From assembly GCA_023436025.1 (NCBI GenBank), contig JAEZKX010000374.1, forward strand, positions 1 to 5,990: a stretch of DNA of 5,990 nucleotides, given 5' to 3'. Below, piece by piece: positions 1-5,238 of the stretch. This DNA is from Pseudomonadota bacterium. Lineage in GTDB: Bacteria; Pseudomonadota; Gammaproteobacteria; Burkholderiales; Burkholderiaceae_C. Numbering within the stretch: the stretch's first letter is position 1; each line of letters starts with the position of its first letter. A program made the translations under genes and the position numbers. The notes below the pieces were generated by a model that had not been told where the DNA came from, ran no database searches, and saw nothing but the letters and a program-made list of their open reading frames with translations.

Positions 1-82
1 GCCGTGGAGTCCTCAAGCCCCGCCGAGTTCCGTCCGGATTTTCCCGAGGGTGGGACGGCCCCCGCGGTCGAGCGGTTCAGCG

Positions 83-88
83 CACAAT
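83..88 (+). promoter_or_regulatory. Candidate -10 element (CACAAT) upstream of the lipoprotein gene
   Basis: CACAAT matches TATAAT at four of six positions and lies 52 bases before the chosen start at 141, which would give a leader of about 45 nt. The surrounding 10-mer CGCACAATGC (81-90) recurs exactly in front of the response regulator gene at 4537-4546, which supports a promoter role. No convincing -35 hexamer is visible 16-18 bases upstream, so this is only a candidate. The rest of 1-140 shows no gene that I can support. Confidence 0.3.
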
Positions 89-131
89 GCGCCGCGGCCG
101 CCGAGGCCTTTTTCCTGACAACCCCCACAAC

Positions 132-135
132 GGAG
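132..135 (+). promoter_or_regulatory. Ribosome binding site of the lipoprotein gene
   Basis: GGAG lies five bases before the ATG at 141. It decides the start: an in-frame ATG at 87 would add 18 residues ahead of the signal peptide, has no comparable site, and overlaps the candidate -10 element. Confidence 0.55.
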
Positions 136-140
136 CCCCC

Positions 141-815
141 ATGCGCAAACGCCTGCTCGCCTTGTCCCTTGCCGCCCTCGCCGCACTTGCCGGTTGCGCC
201 TCGATGCCTGGCGGCGACCAACGCATGGGCTTCTTCGTCAGCAGCACCGGCAGCGGCCAGGGCGCCAACCTGGGCGGCTTGGCCGGCGCCGACGCCCTCT
301 GCCAGCGCCTGGCCACGGCCGCGGGGCAGGGCGCGCGCACCTGGCGCGCCTACCTGAGCACCCCGCCCACGCTGCCCGGCGCCAACAATCCCGGCACGCC
401 CGCCGTGCACGCGCGCGACCGCATCGGCAAGGGTCCCTGGTACAACGCCCGGGGCGTGCTGATCGCCCGCGACATCGAGCAGCTGCACAACGGCAACAAC
501 ATCAACAAGGACACCGCGCTCGACGAACGCGGCAACGTGGTGCGCGGCCGCGGCGACACGCCCAACGAGCACGACATCCTGACCGGCACGCGCTCCGACG
601 GCACGGCCTTCGCGCCGCAGACCGACACCACCTGCCGCGGCTGGACCTCCTCCGGCGAGGGTTCGGCCGTGGTCGGCCACCACGACCGCATCGGTCCCAC
701 CGGCGACCAGTGGGCCAAGTCCTGGAACTTCTCGCACCAGTCGGCCGGCTGCAGCCAGGAGGCCCTGATCCGCACCGGCGGTTCGGGCCGCCTCTACTGC
801 TTCGCCGTCGACTGA
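141..815 (+). CDS. Secreted lipoprotein, DUF1554/lectin-like
   Basis: A 224-residue predicted lipoprotein. The N-terminus has a short basic stretch (MRKR), a hydrophobic alanine/leucine core and a lipobox LAGC at residues 16-19, so C19 should be lipidated and the protein anchored in a membrane facing the periplasm or exterior. Residue 20 is not aspartate, which by the enterobacterial +2 rule would not favour inner-membrane retention. The mature part opens with FFVSS, a GANLGGLAGADALCQ segment (residues 41-55) and TWRAYLS (67-73), a pattern I associate with DUF1554/endostatin-like, C-type-lectin-like proteins sometimes annotated as lectins. Four cysteines (C54, C165, C204, C220) could form two disulfides. 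The C-terminal part is rich in W, G, S and H and ends in LYCFAVD. Ligand and role are unknown, and the family call is from memory of motif shape. The next gene starts 51 bases downstream on the same strand, but nothing ties the two functionally. Confidence 0.8.
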   Translation: MRKRLLALSLAALAALAGCASMPGGDQRMGFFVSSTGSGQGANLGGLAGADALCQRLATAAGQGARTWRAYLSTPPTLPGANNPGTPAVHARDRIGKGPWYNARGVLIARDIEQLHNGNNINKDTALDERGNVVRGRGDTPNEHDILTGTRSDGTAFAPQTDTTCRGWTSSGEGSAVVGHHDRIGPTGDQWAKSWNFSHQSAGCSQEALIRTGGSGRLYCFAVD

Positions 816-821
816 AGCGGC

Positions 822-827
822 TAAGAT
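822..827 (+). promoter_or_regulatory. Candidate -10 element (TAAGAT) upstream of the amidohydrolase
   Basis: TAAGAT lies in the 51-base gap between the lipoprotein and amidohydrolase genes and matches TATAAT at four of six positions. It would give a leader of about 33 nt. No good -35 is visible, and the amidohydrolase could equally be cotranscribed with the gene before it. Confidence 0.25.
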
Positions 828-866
828 GGTGCGCGCCGTCGCGCTACATGCGTCGCGGCGCCCACC

Positions 867-2057
867 ATGCAAGCACCACCCGACCTCGCTCCCTACATCG
901 GCAAACTCATCCAGTTCCGGCGCGACTTGCATGCCCATCCCGAGCTGAAGTTCGAGGAAACCCGCACGGCGGAGCAGATCGCATCCTGGCTGCAGGCCCT
1001 GGGCCTGCCGATGCACCGCGGCCTGGGCGGCACCGGCATCGTGGCCACGCTGCGCGGCAACGGCCCCGATGCGGCCGACCCGCGCCGCGCCATCGGCCTG
1101 CGCGCCGACATGGACGCCCTGCCTGTGCAGGAGCTCAACACCTTCGCGCATGCCAGCGCCACGCCGGGGCGCATGCATGCCTGCGGCCATGACGGCCACA
1201 CCGCCATGCTGCTGGGCGGCGCCACCCTGCTGGCCAAGCGGCCGGACTTCAACGGAACGGTGCACTTCATCTTCCAGCCGGGCGAGGAAGGCGGTGCCGG
1301 TGCGCGCCGCATGATGGACGACGGCCTGTTCGAGCGCTTCCCCATGCAGGCCGTTTTCGCCCTGCACAACTGGCCGGCACTGCCCGCAGGGCAGATGGGC
1401 GTGCGCGTCGGCCCCATCATGGCTTCTGCCAACCGCTTCGAGATCCGCGTCCGCGGCAAGGGCGGCCATGCGGCGCAGCCGCACACCACGGTCGATCCCA
1501 TCCCGGTGGCCTGCGCCATCGTCGGCCAGCTGCAGACGCTGGTGTCGCGCGGGCTCGATCCGCTGGATTCGGCCGTGCTGACCATCGGCAAGATCGAATC
1601 GGGCACGGTGGAGAACATCATTCCCGACCAGGCGTCGATCTACGGTACCTGCCGCACCTTGGGCGAGGCCACGCAGCGGCAGCTGGTTGAAGGCATCGAG
1701 CGCATCGCCTCCCACGTGGCGCAGGCGCATCGGGCGAGCGCGGAGCTGATCGTCAAGCCCGGCTATCCCACCACCACCAACACGCCCGACGAGGCGCGCT
1801 TCATGGGGCGGGTGATGGCGGACACGGTCGGTGCGGCCCATGCCCACCTCGACGTGCTGCCGGCCATGACGGCCGAGGACTTCGGCTTCATGCTGGAACA
1901 GGTGCCAGGCGCCTACGGCTTCATCGGCAACGGCGCCGATGGCCGCCCCGGCGTGAACCTGCACAACGCGGCCTACGACTTCAACGACGACAACCTGGCG
2001 CTGGGCGCCGGATTCTGGGACCGGCTCGCGCGCCAGTGGTTCGCCGAGCGCGGTTGA
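867..2057 (+). CDS. M20-family amidohydrolase (hippurate hydrolase / N-acyl amino acid deacylase type)
   Basis: A 396-residue cytosolic metallopeptidase-fold enzyme, full length for the M20D group. These enzymes hydrolyse the amide bond of N-acyl amino acids such as hippurate or N-acetyl amino acids, giving a carboxylate and a free amino acid. Visible family signatures in order: RRDLHAHPEL (18-27); DMDALP (81-86); the metal-site loop MHACGHDGH (103-111) with ligands C106 and H108; PGEEGGAGA (138-146) with the catalytic/metal Glu pair E140-E141; HNWP with H167; the dimerisation-domain GGHAAQPH (199-206); MTAEDFGFM (334-342); and LHNAAYDFND (365-374) with H366. All expected metal ligands are present, so the enzyme looks active. 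There is no signal peptide. The start at 867 puts the RRDLHAHPEL motif at its usual distance from the N-terminus, but the ribosome site before it is weak. Exact substrate cannot be read from sequence; aminobenzoyl-glutamate or indole-acyl amino acids are alternatives. It converges with eptA across a 96-base spacer. Confidence 0.93.
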   Translation: MQAPPDLAPYIGKLIQFRRDLHAHPELKFEETRTAEQIASWLQALGLPMHRGLGGTGIVATLRGNGPDAADPRRAIGLRADMDALPVQELNTFAHASATPGRMHACGHDGHTAMLLGGATLLAKRPDFNGTVHFIFQPGEEGGAGARRMMDDGLFERFPMQAVFALHNWPALPAGQMGVRVGPIMASANRFEIRVRGKGGHAAQPHTTVDPIPVACAIVGQLQTLVSRGLDPLDSAVLTIGKIESGTVENIIPDQASIYGTCRTLGEATQRQLVEGIERIASHVAQAHRASAELIVKPGYPTTTNTPDEARFMGRVMADTVGAAHAHLDVLPAMTAEDFGFMLEQVPGAYGFIGNGADGRPGVNLHNAAYDFNDDNLALGAGFWDRLARQWFAERG

Positions 2058-2073
2058 GCGGCGTTCGCTTCAT

Positions 2074-2090
2074 CGGCGCCCCCGGCGCCG
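2074..2090. terminator. Perfect hairpin in the convergent spacer, possible terminator
   Basis: CGGCGCC and GGCGCCG form a perfect 7-bp all-GC stem around a CCC loop, 17 bases after the amidohydrolase stop. The eptA stop is on the far side, so a shared bidirectional terminator is plausible. There is no U-tract on either side, so a classical intrinsic terminator is not established. Confidence 0.35.
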
Positions 2091-2100
2091 CCGTATGCTT

Positions 2101-2136
2101 CGGGCGCATCGGGCGCATCGGGCGCTTCGGGTGCAT
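2101..2136. repeat. Four tandem 9-bp repeats (CGGGCGCAT type)
   Basis: Four adjacent 9-mers: CGGGCGCAT, CGGGCGCAT, CGGGCGCTT and CGGGTGCAT, the first two identical and the others with one change each. The preceding bases 2092-2100 (CGTATGCTT) may be a more decayed copy. The array lies wholly in the non-coding spacer between two convergent stops, just beyond the eptA stop at 2154. Copy number could vary by slippage without affecting either protein. Confidence 0.7.
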
Positions 2137-2153
2137 CCCGCCCGCGTGGCCCG

Positions 2154-3815
2154 TCAAGAAGATGGCGTGAGCCCCGGGCGCAGCGCCAGCGCTGCGCCGG
2201 TGCCGCGGCAGGGCCGGTAGGGGTCCAGGTCGGGCTGGTAGGCGTCGGTGCGCACGCCCACCAGGCCGAGCACGGCATGGAAGTAGTTGTCGTGCGAGAC
2301 CCGCTGGTCGCGCAGCCCGCGCAGGCAGCTGGTCGACAAGGCGGCGCCACGCAGATAGCCCGGGGAGAACCACGCGATCCACGGCACGTGCTTCTGCACG
2401 TCGGGCGCCAGCGCATAGGGCATGCCGTGCAGGTAGAGGTTGTTCTCGCCCAGTGATTCGCCATGGTCCGCCACGTACAGCAGGGCGGTGTCGGCGTCGT
2501 TGCGTGTGCGCAGCCAGTCGATCGCGCGTCCCAGCACGTGGTCGGTGTAGGCAATGGAGTTGTCGTAGGCGTTGCGCACCTCGGCACGGCTGCAGTCCTG
2601 CAGGTTGGCGCGACGGCACTCCGGCAGGAAGCGCTTGTGCACGTCCGGGGAACGCAGGTGGTAGGCCGGGCCGTGGCTGCCCATGGGATGGAGCACGACG
2701 ACCATGGCCGGCGCCGCGTGGGCGGGGTCGAGCTGCTCGATGCGGGCGTCGAGGCCCTTGAGCAGGGCCTCGTCGGGGCAGGCGGTGCCGCAATCTCCGC
2801 GCCTTTCGGCGGTCAGGTCCACGCTGGCCACGCGCGCGCACACGCCCTTGCAGCCGGACTGGTTGTCGATCCACAGCACCGGCACGCCGGCATGGCGCAG
2901 CACGTCGAGCAGGCCCTCGCGCTGGTCCGCGTCCGCCTGCCGGGTGCGCGGCAGCCCGGAGAACATGCAGGGTAGGGAGACGGCCGTGCTGGTGCCGCAG
3001 GACCAGGCGTCACGCAGGCTCCAGGCGCCGTGCCGCTGCAGCGCCGGGGTGGTCGGCCGCTCGTAGCCGTTGATGCCGAAGTTGCCGCTGCGCGCGGTTT
3101 CTCCGACCACCAGCAGCACGATGCGGCGGCGCCCGCCGGCGGTCGCACGGGTGGGCAGGTGGGCGTCTTCGCCGACCCGCACCAGGACCGCGGGCGTGCC
3201 CGGCACGGTCGCCGCGGCCACACGCGCCGCCGAATAGACCGTGGACAGCGGGTTCACCAGGTAGCGCAGCTCCTTGTGGTTGCGCATCAGCGAGGCCAGC
3301 GCAGGGAAGCACAGGAGCGAGGCCACCAGGACGAGGGCGAGGGCGCCGGCCACCACCGTGCCGCTGCGCGCCGCCTGCCGCCAGGCGCCGCCGTGGTCCA
3401 GGGGCTGCCGCCAAAGCAGGACCACCGGCGGCCCGGCGAGCAGCGCGAACGCCAGGGCCATCTTCCCGCTGGCGAGCGCGCCCGCTTCGTGCAGGTCGGT
3501 CTGGACTGCATTGGTGACCATGCCGGGATCGATGACGATGCCGTAGGCGAGCATGAAGTACGCAGCCGCCGCCGACACCAGTAGCAGCACGGTCGCCGCG
3601 GGCTTGAGCGTGGCGCGCCAGGCGAACAGGCCCAGCAGCAGGGCGATGGCGGCGGCCACGATGGTGAACAGGGCCACCCCGAAGGCGAGGCCGCCGAAGC
3701 CGGCGAAGACCTCCAGCGTGGCAAGCCGCCGCCACAGGGCAAGGTTGCCGATGCCGGCCATCCACAGCGACACCCCCAGGATGACCCGGGCGGGGGAAAC
3801 GTGCTTGCGGCTCAC
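2154..3815 (-). CDS. eptA: Lipid A phosphoethanolamine transferase
   Basis: A 553-residue inner-membrane enzyme of the EptA/PmrC/MCR family. It moves phosphoethanolamine from phosphatidylethanolamine to lipid A phosphate on the periplasmic face, reducing negative charge and lowering polymyxin binding. About five membrane segments are visible in the first 170 residues (near 10-28, 43-66, 72-95, 118-135, 152-170). A periplasmic sulfatase-fold catalytic domain follows from about 230. Its motifs are VVGETARSGNFGINGY (236-251) with metal ligand E239; SCGTSTAVSLPCMFS (272-286) with nucleophile T275; MGSHGPAY (378-385); ADHGES (449-454) with ligands D450 and H451; and LHG with H463. Cysteine pairs C273/C283, C322/C326, C342/C346 and C400/C408 fit the disulfide-rich family pattern. 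The start is GTG (3815-3813), chosen because it overlaps the PAP2 stop as GTGA, has GAGGTG five bases upstream, and gives normal family length; longer readings into the PAP2 gene are spurious. One oddity is proline at 377, where relatives I recall usually have glutamine or another residue. Confidence 0.95.
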   Translation of the reverse strand: MSRKHVSPARVILGVSLWMAGIGNLALWRRLATLEVFAGFGGLAFGVALFTIVAAAIALLLGLFAWRATLKPAATVLLLVSAAAAYFMLAYGIVIDPGMVTNAVQTDLHEAGALASGKMALAFALLAGPPVVLLWRQPLDHGGAWRQAARSGTVVAGALALVLVASLLCFPALASLMRNHKELRYLVNPLSTVYSAARVAAATVPGTPAVLVRVGEDAHLPTRATAGGRRRIVLLVVGETARSGNFGINGYERPTTPALQRHGAWSLRDAWSCGTSTAVSLPCMFSGLPRTRQADADQREGLLDVLRHAGVPVLWIDNQSGCKGVCARVASVDLTAERRGDCGTACPDEALLKGLDARIEQLDPAHAAPAMVVVLHPMGSHGPAYHLRSPDVHKRFLPECRRANLQDCSRAEVRNAYDNSIAYTDHVLGRAIDWLRTRNDADTALLYVADHGESLGENNLYLHGMPYALAPDVQKHVPWIAWFSPGYLRGAALSTSCLRGLRDQRVSHDNYFHAVLGLVGVRTDAYQPDLDPYRPCRGTGAALALRPGLTPSS

Positions 3816-4489
3816 GCCGCCACCTCGGCGCGGCAGCGGGTGCGAAACAGCGGATCCAGCAGCCAGCCGGCCATCCAGCAGATCCAGGCGGTCCAGAGCG
3901 TGTGGCTCATGAAGTGCGCGCCGCGCAGCTGCTGCGCGATGCCCAGCGCCAGGCCGGCGCAGAGAGCCATCGCCAGCCAGGCGTTCGCCAGGGCCGGCGC
4001 CGTGTCGTGCCAGGCGAACCAGCCGCCGGCGAAGGCGAATCCGGTGGACGCATGGCCAGCCGGGAAGCAGCGGCCCGGCCCGCCGTCGGCGGCGAACCAC
4101 TGCCAATGCGGGACGTGGCGGGCCACGCCGCCGAACGCCGCCAGGTCCCAGGGGCAACTGGTGCTGCTGGAGGTTTTCAGCAGCGCCACCAGGGCCGAGG
4201 CGAACAGCGGCACTGCCGCCAGTTGCACCCGGCGACGCCACGGCAGCCGGCGCCAGGGGCCCAGCGGCCATGCGGCCAGCACGCAAAGGACCAGGGCGAG
4301 CAGCCACGCGAGGTGGCGCGCGCCGTCGTGCAGCACGCCAGCCGCCAGCCAGTGCGTGCGCAGGGAGAAGCCGTGGCTGTCGCCGGCCAGGCGCGCCAGG
4401 GGCAGGTCGGCGCCGGACAGGTCCCAGGCGAGTACGGCGGCCAGGGCCGCGGCGGACCAGGCGGCGCGGCGAAGGTGGGAAGCTTGCAT
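3812..4489 (-). CDS. PAP2-family membrane phosphatase
   Basis: A 225-residue integral membrane protein, first gene of the operon with eptA; its TGA stop overlaps the eptA GTG start by four bases, implying coupled translation. Several hydrophobic segments are visible (near 9-22, 58-76, 88-104, 150-162, 168-186, 198-212). The PAP2 signatures are present in variant form: K105 to CPWDL (112-116) in place of the usual R-P ending of motif 1; CFPAGHAS (141-148) as motif 2 with acid-base H146; and RGAHFMSH (189-196) as motif 3 with nucleophile H192. The usual motif 3 arginine and aspartate fall on Q186 and H196. I recall a subfamily with this CPWDL / PAGHAS / GAHFxSH pattern, so the changes look family-typical rather than decay. 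Substrate is inferred only: lipid A phosphate, undecaprenyl diphosphate or a phospholipid-derived phosphate are candidates. PAP2 genes also accompany mcr-1, an eptA relative. The start at 4489 is the only ATG after an in-frame stop at 4516-4514; its ribosome site is weak. Confidence 0.88.
   Translation of the reverse strand: MQASHLRRAAWSAAALAAVLAWDLSGADLPLARLAGDSHGFSLRTHWLAAGVLHDGARHLAWLLALVLCVLAAWPLGPWRRLPWRRRVQLAAVPLFASALVALLKTSSSTSCPWDLAAFGGVARHVPHWQWFAADGGPGRCFPAGHASTGFAFAGGWFAWHDTAPALANAWLAMALCAGLALGIAQQLRGAHFMSHTLWTAWICWMAGWLLDPLFRTRCRAEVAA
3821..3826 (-). promoter_or_regulatory. Ribosome binding site for eptA inside the PAP2 gene
   Basis: Read on the minus strand, GAGGTG lies five bases before the GTG start at 3815, within the last codons of the PAP2 gene. 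It supports the GTG choice and the coupling of the two genes. Confidence 0.6.
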
Positions 4490-4512
4490 GCCCGGCAGGG
4501 TCGCGGCGCCGG

Positions 4513-4529
4513 CTTAAGGCCGCCTTAAG
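4513..4529. promoter_or_regulatory. PmrA-type box, CTTAAG-N5-CTTAAG
   Basis: Two perfect CTTAAG hexamers (4513-4518 and 4524-4529) separated by GCCGC give an 11-base period, about one helical turn. This matches the enterobacterial PmrA box (YTTAAK-N5-YTTAAK), which PmrA/BasR dimers bind. Since CTTAAG is self-complementary, the element reads the same on both strands. It sits between the PAP2 start (4489) and the regulator start (4552), and I see no second copy in the window. Binding by the adjacent regulator is an inference from position and from that protein's PmrA-like DNA-binding domain. Confidence 0.85.
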
Positions 4530-4538
4530 GACCCGGCG

Positions 4539-4544
4539 CACAAT
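4539..4544 (+). promoter_or_regulatory. Candidate -10 element for the regulator-kinase operon
   Basis: CACAAT, inside the same 10-mer CGCACAATGC found before the first gene. It begins nine bases after the second box half-site, so the box would overlap the -35 region, as expected for an activator that contacts RNA polymerase there. Transcription would start near 4550-4552, at or beside the ATG at 4552. Confidence 0.4.
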
Positions 4545-4551
4545 GCCAGGC

Positions 4552-5238
4552 ATGCGGGTACTGGCGGTCGAAGACGACGAGGGCATCGCGAACGGCTTGC
4601 GCCTGGCGCTGCGGGCCGAGGGCTGGACCGTCGATGTCGCCGACACCATCGCCGGCGCCTGGGCCGCGCTGAAGACCGAGCCCTTCGCGCTGGTGCTGCT
4701 GGACCTGGGCCTGCGCGATGGCGATGGCCAGGAGCTGCTGCGCCGCCTGCGCGCGTCCGCGCCCGGCGCGTTGCCCGACCCGGCGACGCCGGTGCTGATC
4801 ATGACGGCACGCGACCAGGTCGCATCGCGCATCGCCGGCCTCGACCTGGGCGCCGACGACTACGTGGTCAAGCCCTTCGACCCGGCCGAACTGGCGGCGC
4901 GGATGCGCGCACTGCGCCGACGCGCCGCCGGCCGCGCGCACGCCGTCCTGGCCTGGGGCGAGCTCGAGGTCGATCCCGCCGCCCGCACCGTGAAGCGCCG
5001 CGGCCGGCTGGTGGACGTGTCTGCGCGCGAGTTCGGCGTGCTGCTCACGCTGCTAGAAGCGCGCCCGCGCGTTCTGACGCGCAGCCAGATCGAGACCAGC
5101 CTCTATTCGTGGGGCGCGGCGCTGGAGAGCAACGCCATCGAGGTGCACGTGCACCACCTGCGCCGCAAGCTCGGCGAAGGCGTCATCCGCACCATGCGCG
5201 GCGTGGGCTATTTCGTGCCGGCGGATCCGGGCGAATGA
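4552..5238 (+). CDS. OmpR-class response regulator, PmrA/QseB-like
   Basis: A 228-residue two-component transcription factor. The receiver domain (about 1-115) has the acidic pair D8-D9, phosphoacceptor D51 in LLDLGLRDGDG (49-59), T85 in MTAR, and K107 in VVKPF, with Y104 as the switch aromatic; all conserved positions are intact. A linker near 120-130 leads to a winged-helix domain (about 132-224) with the SAREFGVLLTLL segment (157-168), SNAIEVHVHHLRRK (193-206, recognition helix) and IRTMRGVGYFV (212-222). The recognition helix closely resembles that of PmrA/BasR and QseB. It is followed by the kinase gene with an ATGA overlap and shares the divergent region with pap2-eptA, so it likely activates eptA and its own operon through the CTTAAG box. 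An in-frame ATG at 4543 would add MPG, but it overlaps the candidate -10, so 4552 is preferred. A dedicated PmrA, QseB or another paralogue cannot be told apart here. Confidence 0.93.
   Translation: MRVLAVEDDEGIANGLRLALRAEGWTVDVADTIAGAWAALKTEPFALVLLDLGLRDGDGQELLRRLRASAPGALPDPATPVLIMTARDQVASRIAGLDLGADDYVVKPFDPAELAARMRALRRRAAGRAHAVLAWGELEVDPAARTVKRRGRLVDVSAREFGVLLTLLEARPRVLTRSQIETSLYSWGAALESNAIEVHVHHLRRKLGEGVIRTMRGVGYFVPADPGE

Noticed and set aside
96..113. GGCC-GCCGA-GGCC followed by five T, like a small terminator or attenuator before the lipoprotein gene
   Set aside because: The stem is only four base pairs and lies between the candidate promoter and the start codon; too weak to support.
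833..861. GCGCCG and CGGCGC could pair just before the amidohydrolase start
   Set aside because: A six-base GC stem with a 17-base loop is expected by chance at this base composition, and no regulatory signature accompanies it.
194..1192. Long plus-strand open frame across the lipoprotein and the amidohydrolase start
   Set aside because: Its translation is R/A/H/P-rich with no motif and overlaps two well-supported genes; long shadow frames are expected at this GC content.
1981..2874. Minus-strand frame whose C-terminus encodes MRP/KRP repeats from the 9-mer array
   Set aside because: It overlaps eptA in another frame with arginine-rich junk composition; the repeats lie beyond the real eptA stop.
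2154..3815. Possibility that eptA is a recently acquired mobile mcr-type gene
   Set aside because: No insertion sequence, inverted repeats or target duplication is visible, and base and codon use match the neighbours. It looks like a resident chromosomal gene with its own regulator.
3816..4832. The eptA frame stays open upstream to 4832, suggesting an 892-residue protein
   Set aside because: The extra part is antisense to the PAP2 gene's correct frame and the regulator gene, is low-complexity R/A/P-rich, and lacks domain features. The GTG at 3815 with its ribosome site gives normal EptA length.
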